A stretch of DNA of 64,000 bases from Gemmatimonadota bacterium (GTDB lineage Bacteria; Gemmatimonadota; Gemmatimonadetes; Gemmatimonadales; GWC2-71-9): contig JADFNB010000006.1 of NCBI GenBank assembly GCA_022563595.1, positions 35,268 through 99,267 on the forward strand. The letters run 5' to 3'. Below the pieces are notes generated by a model. That model searched no databases and was not told the origin of the DNA. It saw only the letters and a list, made by a program, of their open reading frames with translations. Position numbers and translations under genes: made by a program. Each line of letters begins with the position of its first letter. Position 1 is the stretch's first letter. Shown in pieces: positions 28,195-36,710 of this stretch.

Positions 28195-28612
28195 GCTTGC
28201 CGTGCCCGCGTCCGAGGTTCACCCGCGCCGCGTCCCGTCCGACCTGCGCGACCACGCGTCCGTGCATTACCGATTTCCCGCATCGAAACGGATAGTCACC
28301 GGGGGCCGTCGGCGTGAATTCGATCGTCGTCGTCTCGTAGGCCGGCAGCGACTTCTCGAGTCCGAGCGACTCGAATACGAGCCGTTCCGAACACTCCGCA
28401 GTCTCGTCGCGATAGAAATGCAGCCGCACCGGCCGTCCTGCTTCCACAGGAATGGTTGCCGGATCGTAGCCGCCCTTGACGAGCACGTGGATCTCCTGGA
28501 CGGCCTCTTTGGTGGCGGATGGGGAGTGCCGCGGCGGAAGCAGGAAATACCATAGTTCCCAGCCGATGAGCGCCAGTCCCAGAACGACGACGACGAAGTC
28601 AGCGGCACCCAC
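28187..28612 (-). CDS. Membrane-anchored cupredoxin-domain protein
   Basis: A 141-residue protein with one N-terminal membrane segment (about residues 5-25, [18 protein letters not shown]) followed by a cupredoxin_1-like domain. [20 protein letters not shown] and [20 protein letters not shown] are typical. The metal site probably uses the Cys in TAECSERL and [10 protein letters not shown], which also contains Met and His. Proteins of this type accompany or fuse to CopA and may bind copper on the periplasmic face. Its gene overlaps copA by eight bases and follows the inositol phosphate synthase gene by three. Confidence 0.83.
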   Translation of the reverse strand: MGAADFVVVVLGLALIGWELWYFLLPPRHSPSATKEAVQEIHVLVKGGYDPATIPVEAGRPVRLHFYRDETAECSERLVFESLGLEKSLPAYETTTIEFTPTAPGDYPFRCGKSVMHGRVVAQVGRDAARVNLGRGHGKHG

Positions 28613-28615
28613 GTT

Positions 28616-29941
28616 CTACTCGTAGTCGTAGTACTCGACGCCGAGGTGCGTGATCTGCTCCTCTCCCATCAACCAGCGCAGCGTGTTCTTCAACTTGGTA
28701 TGCTGGATGAAGAGATCGTGCTCCGGCGTGAGCGAGCGGCCCGCCATGGGACTCTTGAAGTAGAAGGACAACCACTCCTGGATACCGCCGAGTTTGGCTC
28801 GCTGCGCGAGATCAGAAAAGAGTGCGAGATCGTGCACCAGCGGTGCGGCCAGAATGGAATCCCGGCACAGGAAATTGACCTTGATCTGCATCGGATAGCC
28901 GAGCCACCCGAAGAAGTCGATGTTGTCCCAACCCTCCTTGTTATCTCCACGCGGTGGATAGTAGTTGATGCGGACCTTGTGGTAAATGTCGCCGTACAGG
29001 TCGGGATACACCGACGGCTGAAGGATGTGCTCCAGTACACCGAGCTTTGATTCCTCCTTCGTCTTGAACGAGGCGGGATCGTCGAGAACCTCACCGTCCC
29101 GGTTGCCGAGGATATTGGTGGAATACCACCCCGAGAGACCGAGCATGCGCGCCTTGAACATTGGCGACAGCACGGTCTTCACCATAGTTTGCCCGGTCTT
29201 GAAGTCTTTGCCGCAGATGGGCACGCTCCGGTCCGACGCGAACTGTTGGAGCGCGGGGGTATCGACCGTCAGATTCGGCGCGCCGTTAGCAAAGGGAACA
29301 CCTTCCTGGAGGGCGGCCCAAGCGTAGAGCATCGACGGCGCGATCGCAGGATCGCTGTCCCGCATGGCCTGCTCGAACGCGGCCAGGCTCTCGTGCGCCG
29401 GCCCCTGCTTGATGAACACCTCGGTGGAGGCGCACCACACGATGACGAGTCGGTCACATCCGTTCCGGCTCTTGAACTCCCGGATGTCCTCACGCAGTTG
29501 CTCGGCGAGGGCCCACTTGGTCTCCCCGCTCTTCACATTCGTACCCGTCAAACGTTTCACGTACTCCTGATCGAATACCGCTGGCATCGGTTTGATCGAC
29601 TGGAGAAATTCGGCGATCGGCTCGATATGCTCGGCTGCGAGCACGCCGGCGACCTTGGCGGACTGGTATGCGTCGTCCGGTATGGGGTCCCACGCGCCGA
29701 ACACCAGGTCCTCGGGCTTGGTGAGCGGCACGAAATCACGGATCGCGGGCGCCCGTTCGTCGGTTCTCTTGCCCAGTCGAATCGTGCCCATCTCGATCAA
29801 CGATCCAATGGGTTTCCCTAGCCCCCGGCGCACGCTCTCGACTCCGGCCAGGTAGGTGGTTGCAACGGCCCCCAGGCCAACGAGGAGCACTCCGAGCCTG
29901 CCCTCGACGGGGGCGATCTCTCGCCGCGATGTATCGATCAC
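28616..29941 (-). CDS. ino1: Inositol-3-phosphate synthase
   Basis: A 441-residue NAD-dependent enzyme converting glucose-6-phosphate to inositol-3-phosphate. The NAD-binding N-terminus is GVLLVGLGAVATTYLAG, followed by the conserved GTNVKSGETK, CGKDFKTGQTMVKTVL (catalytic lysines) and RINYYPPRGDNKEGWDNIDF. Its length matches the large form of archaea and some bacteria. The adjacent CDP-alcohol phosphotransferase overlaps it by four bases. Together these suggest synthesis of a phosphatidylinositol-type lipid, unusual outside actinobacteria and archaea, although inositol could also feed other solutes. Confidence 0.94.
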   Translation of the reverse strand: MIDTSRREIAPVEGRLGVLLVGLGAVATTYLAGVESVRRGLGKPIGSLIEMGTIRLGKRTDERAPAIRDFVPLTKPEDLVFGAWDPIPDDAYQSAKVAGVLAAEHIEPIAEFLQSIKPMPAVFDQEYVKRLTGTNVKSGETKWALAEQLREDIREFKSRNGCDRLVIVWCASTEVFIKQGPAHESLAAFEQAMRDSDPAIAPSMLYAWAALQEGVPFANGAPNLTVDTPALQQFASDRSVPICGKDFKTGQTMVKTVLSPMFKARMLGLSGWYSTNILGNRDGEVLDDPASFKTKEESKLGVLEHILQPSVYPDLYGDIYHKVRINYYPPRGDNKEGWDNIDFFGWLGYPMQIKVNFLCRDSILAAPLVHDLALFSDLAQRAKLGGIQEWLSFYFKSPMAGRSLTPEHDLFIQHTKLKNTLRWLMGEEQITHLGVEYYDYE

Positions 29942-30660
29942 CGGTTACGTCCTTTCCCTAGGTATTCCGCCAGCTCCGGAGCAATACGGCGCGCCTGGGT
30001 GTCACGGGCAGCCGCTCGGGTGTCGCGCATGAGCGGTTCCACTTGCCGCGTCTCCCGGTACACATGCGCGATCCGCTGGAGGACGGTCACTGCGTTGATC
30101 AGGGCTAGCAGCGCAACGATCGCGAGGAGGAGATACCCGTTGGGTCCGGTCCCGAAAAAGAGGGTCGGCACGCCGATGCCCAGGATCCGTTCGGCCCGCT
30201 GCGCGATTCCCACCTTGCATTCCAGCCCCAGACCCTCCGCCCGGGCTCGCGTGTACGAGACTATCAGCCCCGCTCCGAGGGCCGTGAGCGCCAGGGAAAC
30301 CGCGATCACGCGCCATTGGTCCGGGACCCCCCCTTGCATGAACGAGATTACGATCCCGCCGAGGAGTGCCGCCTCCCCCACCCGATCGAGGGTCGAGTCG
30401 TAGAAGGCGCCGAAGGCGCTCGTGCCCCCCCTCCCCCGCGCGACGCGACCGTCGAGCATGTCGGCCACACCGCTCGCCAACAGGAGCCCCCCGCCGAGCC
30501 GGGCCATCCCATACCCGAACGCAACCCCGGCGGCCACCAAGAGGGCGGTCCCGACGGTTGTAATGCCGTTCGGATTCACACGAGCGGCAATCAACCGCCC
30601 GACGACCGGCGTAAGCAGGGCTTCAAACCCCCGCTTCAGCGTTTCGGGAATAAGACGCAT
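29938..30660 (-). CDS. CDP-alcohol phosphatidyltransferase family protein, possible phosphatidylinositol-phosphate synthase
   Basis: A 240-residue membrane protein starting MRLIPETLKRGFEALLTPVV at the ATG at 30660. The upstream open frame is only a translated 8-bp repeat. The family signature DGx2ARx8GxxxDxxxD is intact in MLDGRVARGRGGTSAFG and FYDSTLDRVG, followed by several hydrophobic helices. It would transfer a phosphatidyl group from CDP-diacylglycerol to an alcohol. Overlap with the INO1-type gene makes inositol-3-phosphate the likely acceptor, but the family also contains glycerophosphate and other transferases. Confidence 0.85.
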   Translation of the reverse strand: MRLIPETLKRGFEALLTPVVGRLIAARVNPNGITTVGTALLVAAGVAFGYGMARLGGGLLLASGVADMLDGRVARGRGGTSAFGAFYDSTLDRVGEAALLGGIVISFMQGGVPDQWRVIAVSLALTALGAGLIVSYTRARAEGLGLECKVGIAQRAERILGIGVPTLFFGTGPNGYLLLAIVALLALINAVTVLQRIAHVYRETRQVEPLMRDTRAAARDTQARRIAPELAEYLGKGRNR

Positions 30661-30717
30661 GGGCTCCTGTGGGCGCAGGCGCCTAAGAATAACGGGCGCT
30701 TGGGAATGCGGCAATTG

Positions 30718-30805
30718 GGACAGATGGATGGGCGGACAGGCGGACAGATGGACAGGCGGACAGGTGGACAGATGGGCAGGTGGCCAGATGGACACGTGGG
30801 CACGG
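30718..30805. repeat. Eleven tandem octamers (GGACAGRY-type)
   Basis: About 11 copies of an 8-base unit (GGACAGGC, GGACAGAT, GGACAGGT and diverged forms at the ends) fill the 145-base gap between namZ and the phosphotransferase gene, ending exactly at the namZ stop codon. A period of 8 makes every frame read through with low-complexity peptide, which misleads gene callers. Confidence 0.9.
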
Positions 30806-32008
30806 TTAGTATAGCAGATAGCGGCGGCGAAGCGTGCGGAATGCCATCAGCCCCGAGTCCCACGAACGGATGATCGAGTCCGGCCGCACCCCGGCCTCGA
30901 GCGCCAGGCGCAGCCCGTCCGATCCGGCACGGCGGTCGAAGTCTCGAGCGCGTATCACGATAGATCCGGGGTGGATCTGGCGTACCGTGTAGAGCAGCCT
31001 CACCGCCAAGGCAACCGGATCGTACGTGTGCCGGTCGGTGACGAGCAGGCGAATGGCTGGGATCGTCCTGGCGCCGTATTTCCCGTCCGGCGGCTCCACG
31101 GGCGTGATAACGGTATCTCTCACCGAGACATGGGGCTGCGGCCCCAGAGCGCGAGCAACCGCACCGGCATCGAGCCACGGTGCTCCGATGACCTGGAAGG
31201 CAATCGGTGTCCCTCGCCCCACCGAGAGGTTCGTGGCTTCGAACAGCACGATCCCGGGATAGTGCGTGGCGCTCTCCAGGCTCGGCATGTTGGGCGACGG
31301 GCGCACCCAGGGGAGACCGGTCTGGTCGAACCACGCCGAACGCGGCCACCCCGTGACGGGTATCACTGCCAGGTCACCGTGGATGCCCAACACGTCGTTC
31401 CCGAAACGCATCAATTCCCCGAAGGTCATCCCGTGGCGCAGGGGAACGGGGAGCATGCCAACGAAGGACGCGAACGCCATATCGAGTACGGGTCCTTGGA
31501 CCAGCTCACCCCCAACAGGGTTGGGTCTGTCGAGCACGACAACCGGCACCCCGTGGGCTGTGGCGGCACGCAGTGTCCGGAGTGCGGTCGAGACGAACGT
31601 GAAGGTGCGGGCGCCGATATCCTGTAGATCGACGACCATCACGTCAACGTTGGCCAGCATCTCGGCGGTGGGCTCGCGCACGGTCCCGTAGAGGCTGTAA
31701 ACGATGATCCGGGTAGCGGAGTCGACCCCGTGTTCGATATTCTCCTGGTCGAGGACGCCGCGCCGGCCGTGCTCGGGATTGAAGAGCGTCAGGGGTACGC
31801 CGGCGGCCATCAGCCGGAACACATCGTCCACCCCGTCGGCATCCACGCCGGTCTGGTTCGTGAGCAGGCCCACACGCCGACCGGCCACCAGATGGACGGA
31901 GTCCGACAGCAACACGTCGATGCCCGGGCGGGCCCGACCCGTGTGGGTCCTGGCGGGGCCGGTGCATCCTACGACCACCACGAGCCACATGACGGAGCGC
32001 AATTGCAT
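30806..32008 (-). CDS. namZ: Exo-beta-N-acetylmuramidase NamZ-like lipoprotein (DUF1343)
   Basis: A 400-residue protein starting MQLRSVMWLVVVVGCTG at the ATG at 32008, a lipoprotein signal with Cys15. The DUF1343/GH171 domain shows VGLLTNQTGVDADG, LFNPEHGRRG (putative catalytic Glu), VDLQDIGARTFTF, LDRPNPVGG, SPNMPSLESA and FEATNLSVGRGT. NamZ removes MurNAc from the non-reducing end of muropeptide chains. A NagZ-like gene is divergently transcribed right next to it, and symporter and sugar-kinase genes follow, fitting peptidoglycan salvage. The start codons of namZ and nagZ overlap on opposite strands. Confidence 0.85.
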   Translation of the reverse strand: MQLRSVMWLVVVVGCTGPARTHTGRARPGIDVLLSDSVHLVAGRRVGLLTNQTGVDADGVDDVFRLMAAGVPLTLFNPEHGRRGVLDQENIEHGVDSATRIIVYSLYGTVREPTAEMLANVDVMVVDLQDIGARTFTFVSTALRTLRAATAHGVPVVVLDRPNPVGGELVQGPVLDMAFASFVGMLPVPLRHGMTFGELMRFGNDVLGIHGDLAVIPVTGWPRSAWFDQTGLPWVRPSPNMPSLESATHYPGIVLFEATNLSVGRGTPIAFQVIGAPWLDAGAVARALGPQPHVSVRDTVITPVEPPDGKYGARTIPAIRLLVTDRHTYDPVALAVRLLYTVRQIHPGSIVIRARDFDRRAGSDGLRLALEAGVRPDSIIRSWDSGLMAFRTLRRRYLLY

Positions 32009-33784
32009 CTCTCTCGCTTGCCGGTTCCCCTCCTGAGCCTCTGTCTGGCCGGATGCACGGCCGCCGGCCCACAACCGGCCGCGCCGATCCCCGATCCCCA
32101 CGCGGTTCTGCCGCCGGTAGCCGTCGAGCGGGGATTGCCAAAGGTAACCCTCGACAGCGTGCTGCAATCACTCTCGGTTCGGGAAAAAGTCGGCCAGCTC
32201 GTCATGCCGTGGCTGATCGGCAGTTATTCGGCTCTGGACGGCGAAGCGCTGGATGCGACCATGACCGCGATCGATTCTTTCGGGGTCGGCGGTATCATCG
32301 TGTCCGTCGGGTCACCGCTCGACGTCGCGGCAAAACTAAACCTGCTCCAGCGGCGCTCGCGACTGCCGTTGCTCATAGCGGCCGACCTGGAATGGGGCGC
32401 CGGCATGCGGCTGCAGGGCGGGACGGCTTTCCCCATGCCCATGGCAATCGGCGCCACGGACAACACACTCGACGCCTACGAGATGGGCCGAATCACGGCG
32501 CTCGAGGCACGGGCTGTAGGTATCCATCTCACGTTCTCGCCCGTAGCCGACGTCAACAACAACCCGGCCAATCCGATCATCAACACGCGCTCATTCGGCG
32601 AGGACGCACGGACCGTCGGCAGGCTGATAGCATCCTACATTCGGGGGGCCGAGGAGCATGGCCTGCGCACGACCGCGAAGCATTTCCCCGGTCATGGGGA
32701 CACCGGAACCGACTCTCACATCTCGGTTCCCGTGGCGCCCGGATGCTGGACTCGCCTCGATACGTTGGAGCTGGAGCCGTTCCGGGCCGCCATCCGGGCC
32801 GGCGTCACGGCCATCATGACGGCGCACATCACCCTTCCGTGCCTGGGCGGGGACGATTCGGTGCCCGCCACCCCCGCCACCCTGTTGCCGGCCGTGATGA
32901 CGGGGATACTGCGTGACTCGCTCGCGTTCCGTGGGCTGGTGGTCACCGACGCCCTGCTCATGGGAGCCATTGTCGAGCGGTTCGGCGCGGGTGAAACCGC
33001 GGTGCTCGCCTTGCTCGCCGGCAGCGATCTCCTGCTCATGCCGAGCGACATTGCGGCCGCGCTCGACGCCGCGGTCACGGCCGTGCGGAGCGGACGAATC
33101 AGCGAACAACGCCTGGACCGCTCGGTGCGGCGCATGCTCCGGCTGAAAGCAGATCTCGGCCTGTTCGCCCGGCGGACGGTGCCGCTCGACAGCGTGATGG
33201 CGGTCGTGGGACGGCGTGCCCATCAGGATGTCGCCGACGACATCGCCCGCCGCGCGCTCACGTTGGTTCAGCGCGGCCGGCTCGACGATCTACGCGCTAC
33301 CCGCGGACGGGTCGCCCTCGTCATCTACGCGGAAGAAACGAACCTCACGTTCGGCCACCTGCTGGTACGGGAACTCCGGACGCTTGGCGACACGGTAACG
33401 ATGTTCCGCATCTATCCCGCCTCCGGAGCGCTCTCGTACGATTCGGCGCGTGCGATCATCGCCGACGCGCCTCGGACGATCTTCGCCAGCAGCGTGCGGC
33501 CGATCGCCTGGCGCGGACACGTAGCGCTGCCCGATTCACTGGCCGATCTGATCCTGGAGACGGACGCCACCCGAACGACGGTACTCGTGTCGTTCGGCAG
33601 CCCGTACCTGCTCGGGCAGCTCCCGGCGTATGACGGCGCCTACCTGATCGCCTGGAGCGCCAGCCTCGCCACCGAGCGGGCCGTAGCCCATGCTCTCGCC
33701 GGCGGCGCCCCGATCATCGGCCGCCTCCCTATCACGTTGTCACCCGAACACCCGCGCGGGTTCGGCATACGCATCACCCAGTGA
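32003..33784 (+). CDS. nagZ: Glycoside hydrolase family 3 beta-N-acetylglucosaminidase, lipoprotein
   Basis: A 593-residue lipoprotein. The best start is a TTG at 32003 (GGAG five bases upstream), giving a signal with lipobox LCLAGC. The GH3 domain includes AADLEWGAGMRLQGGTAFP, the His/Asp dyad loop KHFPGHGDTGTDSH characteristic of NagZ, and the nucleophile in VVTDALLMGAI near residue 315. The remaining ~250 residues form a second alpha/beta domain (VALVIYAEETNLTFGHLL), as in two-domain NagZ enzymes of Gram-positives and Bacteroidota. It should release GlcNAc from muropeptides, complementing NamZ. The TTG start is inferred. Confidence 0.87.
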   Translation: MHLSRLPVPLLSLCLAGCTAAGPQPAAPIPDPHAVLPPVAVERGLPKVTLDSVLQSLSVREKVGQLVMPWLIGSYSALDGEALDATMTAIDSFGVGGIIVSVGSPLDVAAKLNLLQRRSRLPLLIAADLEWGAGMRLQGGTAFPMPMAIGATDNTLDAYEMGRITALEARAVGIHLTFSPVADVNNNPANPIINTRSFGEDARTVGRLIASYIRGAEEHGLRTTAKHFPGHGDTGTDSHISVPVAPGCWTRLDTLELEPFRAAIRAGVTAIMTAHITLPCLGGDDSVPATPATLLPAVMTGILRDSLAFRGLVVTDALLMGAIVERFGAGETAVLALLAGSDLLLMPSDIAAALDAAVTAVRSGRISEQRLDRSVRRMLRLKADLGLFARRTVPLDSVMAVVGRRAHQDVADDIARRALTLVQRGRLDDLRATRGRVALVIYAEETNLTFGHLLVRELRTLGDTVTMFRIYPASGALSYDSARAIIADAPRTIFASSVRPIAWRGHVALPDSLADLILETDATRTTVLVSFGSPYLLGQLPAYDGAYLIAWSASLATERAVAHALAGGAPIIGRLPITLSPEHPRGFGIRITQ

Positions 33785-33813
33785 CGATCGGGCCGTCCTT
33801 GCGCCACCCGTCG

Positions 33814-33842
33814 TTGACAGCGTTCCCGGGGCCTCCTAACTT
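33814..33842 (+). promoter_or_regulatory. Sigma-70-like promoter of the Fe-S carrier gene
   Basis: TTGACA (33814-33819), a 17-base spacer and TAACTT (33837-33842) precede the gene, and GGAGG follows at 33855. This is the best consensus promoter in the window. Confidence 0.75.
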
Positions 33843-33866
33843 ACAACCAAGCTTGGAGGTAGCAGT

Positions 33867-34229
33867 ATGAGCACCGTACAACCGCCCGAGTTCACGGTGG
33901 TGATTCAGCTCACCGATGACGCTGCGACGCAGATCCACGGATTTCTGGAGCAGGAAGGCATCCCTGCCGAGAGTGGAGGCCTCCGCGTCGAGGTGGTGCC
34001 GGGCGGGTGTTCCGGATTCAGCTACGGGTTGAAGGTCGAAGAAGGGCCGGTGGACGACGACATCGTGACGGAAGTCCAGGGTATACGGGTCTTCGTGGAC
34101 CCGTTCAGCGCCCAATACCTGAACGGAATCACGATCGGGTACCACTCGTCGATGACGGCCACCGGTTTCACTTTCGAGAACCCCAACGCCTCCGGTGGCT
34201 GCGGGTGCGGTAGCTCGTTCTCCGCCTAA
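33867..34229 (+). CDS. erpA: A-type iron-sulfur cluster carrier (IscA/ErpA/SufA family)
   Basis: A 120-residue protein with the A-type fold and its three cluster cysteines: GGCSGFSYGL near residue 48 and GGCGCGSSFSA at the C-terminus. Middle motifs DDDIVTEVQGIRVFVDP are standard. It would pass [2Fe-2S] or [4Fe-4S] clusters to client enzymes. The strong promoter, GGAGG site and isolated position suggest independent expression. No isc or suf genes are adjacent; whether it is ErpA, IscA or SufA cannot be fixed by context. The nearby Rrf2 regulator at 16 kb is a possible controller. Confidence 0.9.
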   Translation: MSTVQPPEFTVVIQLTDDAATQIHGFLEQEGIPAESGGLRVEVVPGGCSGFSYGLKVEEGPVDDDIVTEVQGIRVFVDPFSAQYLNGITIGYHSSMTATGFTFENPNASGGCGCGSSFSA

Positions 34230-34305
34230 CCAGTTGCCACCTTAGTACGTCGCTAATCAACGGGCCTGCGCTTCGCGTGGGCCCGTGGTCGTTGGAGCCC
34301 TGTCG

Positions 34306-35766
34306 ATGACGGCGGTGGATCTGGCCGTAATGGGCCTCTATTTCGCTGTGGTCGTCGGGATCGGCTCGTACTTCGCCCGGCGCCAGCGCGACGCCACCGA
34401 TTATTTCCTCGGACGCCGCCAGCTGCCGTGGTGGGCCGTGATGCTATCGATCGTGGCAACCGAGACCTCGGCGCTCACGGTGATCTCCGTTCCCGCACTC
34501 GGTGCACGCGGCAACCTCACCTTCCTGCAACTCGCGTTCGGCTATCTCATCGGACGGATCGGCGTCGCCGTCCTGCTGCTGCCGGGCTATTTCACGGGAG
34601 AACAGGATACCGCCTACGCGCGCCTCCAGACCCGTTTTGGGCCGGGTACGCGTCGTGCCGCATCCGGGATATTCATGGCCATCCGCGCCCTTGGCGACAG
34701 TGTCCGCGTCTTCGCCAGCGCGATCCCGTTGGCCATCGTCACCGGGTGGAGCATCCCGGTGAGCGTTCTGGTCGTGGCGGGCGTCACCTTGCTGTATACC
34801 TGGCGGGGCGGTCTCCAAGCGGTGGTGTGGGTGGATGTCCTGCAGCTCGGTCTCTATATCGTCGGCGGGGTCACCGCGGTCATCGTAGCCTCCTCGCTGG
34901 TAGGCGGACTGGGCCCCGCGCTCCACTCCGCGAGTGAGGCCGGCAAGCTCGCCGTGTTCGACATGCGCTTCTCGTTCACCGCTCCATACACCTTCGTGGC
35001 GGCCCTGCTGGGCGGTGCACTCCTGTCGGCGGCGTCACATGGTACCGATCACCTGATCGTGCAGCGGCTCCTCGCCACGCGCTCGTTGTCGGCGGCACGG
35101 AAGGCGCTCATCGGGTCGGGCCTGCTGGTGATTGTTCAGTTCGGGCTGTTCCTCCTGGTGGGCACGATGCTCTGGGCCGCCGGGCTGGACGATGGTTCTG
35201 GCTCGGGCGATCAGCTGTTTCCGAACTTCATCGTGGAGCATCTTCCCGTCGGGTTATCCGGGTTGGTGATCGCCGGCGTCCTGGCAGCAGCGATGAGCAC
35301 CGTAAGCTCGTCGCTGAACTCCCTCGCGTCCGCCACTACGCACGACTTCTATGCTCCGCTCACGGGCCGCACGGACGCGAAACACCTGCTCGCCGTCGGC
35401 CGTTGGGCCACGGTGGGCTGGGCCATCGTCTTGGCCGGTGGCGCCCTCTCGTTCCGCTCCACCGATCAACCGGTCGTCGAGCTTGCGCTCTCCATAGCGT
35501 CGATCGCCTACGGTGGGCTGTTGGGCACCTATGTGCTGGGTGGCATCGTGCCGGCCGCCAAGGGGCGGGACGCGGTGCTGGCCCTTGCGGTCGCAACGAT
35601 CACGATGGTCGTGGTGGTGCTTCTCAAACCCGGACCGCTCGCCGACCTGGCATGGCCGTGGTACGTGCCGTTGGGGCTCGCGATCACGATCGCTACCGGA
35701 GTCGTGTCAACGGGCATTCGTACGAGGGTACCATTCGAACGACGGAAGGATGGACCCCGAGGTTGA
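34306..35766 (+). CDS. Sodium:solute symporter (SSS family)
   Basis: A 486-residue inner-membrane protein with about 13 hydrophobic segments, from the ATG at 34306 (GGAG eight bases upstream). SSS features include the N-terminal LPWWAVMLSIVATETSALT, TFLQLAFGYLIGRIG, FMAIRALGDSVRVFASAIP and the AAMSTVSSSLNSLASATTHD sodium-site helix. The family imports sugars, amino acids or sialic acid with Na+. The directly following sugar kinase (one-base overlap) and the preceding NagZ suggest uptake of amino sugars or muropeptides. That substrate is inferred. Confidence 0.9.
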   Translation: MTAVDLAVMGLYFAVVVGIGSYFARRQRDATDYFLGRRQLPWWAVMLSIVATETSALTVISVPALGARGNLTFLQLAFGYLIGRIGVAVLLLPGYFTGEQDTAYARLQTRFGPGTRRAASGIFMAIRALGDSVRVFASAIPLAIVTGWSIPVSVLVVAGVTLLYTWRGGLQAVVWVDVLQLGLYIVGGVTAVIVASSLVGGLGPALHSASEAGKLAVFDMRFSFTAPYTFVAALLGGALLSAASHGTDHLIVQRLLATRSLSAARKALIGSGLLVIVQFGLFLLVGTMLWAAGLDDGSGSGDQLFPNFIVEHLPVGLSGLVIAGVLAAAMSTVSSSLNSLASATTHDFYAPLTGRTDAKHLLAVGRWATVGWAIVLAGGALSFRSTDQPVVELALSIASIAYGGLLGTYVLGGIVPAAKGRDAVLALAVATITMVVVVLLKPGPLADLAWPWYVPLGLAITIATGVVSTGIRTRVPFERRKDGPRG

Positions 35767-36710
35767 TGAACGACGCTGATCCTTCCGGCGTTTCGCCGTT
35801 CCACCCCTCGGTCGTGTGCATCGGCGTCGACGCCGGCGGGTCACACACCGAGGCTGTCAAGGTGGACACGGCGCTGCGAGTGGTCGGCCGTGTGCGAGGG
35901 GAGCCCGGAGCCGTATCGCCGGGTGCGGTCGATCGATCCGCGAATGCCATCGCCGACACCATCGGCCGGCTGACCGGCGCGGCCGACGACGATCGACTCC
36001 CCGGGGCGCTCGTGGTGGGGGCGGCGGGAGCTGGGCGCGAGCGGGAGCGCGCCGCCCTCGAGCGGGCACTCGAGCGCGTGCGCCTCGCCGATCGGGTACG
36101 AGTGACGACCGATGCTGAGATCGCGCTGGAGAGCGCCTTCGCCGAACGGCCGGGCATTCTCGTCTGCGCCGGCACCGGATCGGCGGCATACGCGCGCGAT
36201 CCGTCGGGTGCCATCCATCGGGCCGGGGGTTACGGCTGGCAGATGGGTGACGAGGGAAGCGGTTACGCCCTGGGGCGGGCGGCCCTGGCGGCGATCGGGC
36301 AGCACGCCGACGGTCGCGGCCCCGCGACGAGCCTTTTCACGGCGGTTCTGGAAGCGGTTGGCCTGCACGCGCTCGACGACTTGATACGTTGGGCAAACTC
36401 CCAGAGCCCGGCCGCCGTCGCCGCGATCGCCATTACGGTCCAGGAAACGGCACTGGCGGGCGACGGTGTGGCCCAGGCGCTGGTAGGAGCGGCCGGCCGC
36501 GACCTAGCGGCGCACGTCCTTGCGCTGCTGCCAAGGTTTCGCGGCGAGGTGACGGTGGCGCTGAGTGGCGCGATCCTGGCCGGCGGAACGCCGGTCCACG
36601 AGGCGCTCGTCACCCGGCTCGCAGATATCGCACCCGCCGCGCGGGTCATAGAGACGGCGGTCGATCCGGCGTTGGGAGCGGCGGCTATCGCGATGCGGTT
36701 GTTGGGCTGA
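35766..36710 (+). CDS. BadF/BadG-type sugar kinase, probable N-acetylglucosamine/N-acetylmuramic acid kinase
   Basis: A 314-residue ASKHA-fold kinase. The phosphate-1 loop CIGVDAGGSHTEAVKV and phosphate-2 loop LVCAGTGSAAYA are intact, and GGYGWQMGDEGSGYALG is the signature of eukaryote-type GlcNAc kinase and MurK relatives. Its ATG overlaps the symporter stop (TGATG), so uptake and phosphorylation are coupled. In this locus it likely phosphorylates GlcNAc or MurNAc released by NagZ and NamZ; specificity is unproven. The 3' end overlaps the convergent NhaC gene by 26 bases. Confidence 0.86.
   Translation: MNDADPSGVSPFHPSVVCIGVDAGGSHTEAVKVDTALRVVGRVRGEPGAVSPGAVDRSANAIADTIGRLTGAADDDRLPGALVVGAAGAGRERERAALERALERVRLADRVRVTTDAEIALESAFAERPGILVCAGTGSAAYARDPSGAIHRAGGYGWQMGDEGSGYALGRAALAAIGQHADGRGPATSLFTAVLEAVGLHALDDLIRWANSQSPAAVAAIAITVQETALAGDGVAQALVGAAGRDLAAHVLALLPRFRGEVTVALSGAILAGGTPVHEALVTRLADIAPAARVIETAVDPALGAAAIAMRLLG

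Noticed and set aside
30660..30795. N-terminal extension of the phosphotransferase reading through the octamer repeats (PPVHLSxCPP repeats).
   Set aside because: It is only the translated tandem repeat; the natural start is the ATG at 30660.
30718..30805. A CRISPR array.
   Set aside because: The units are contiguous 8-base tandem copies with no spacers; no cas genes are near.
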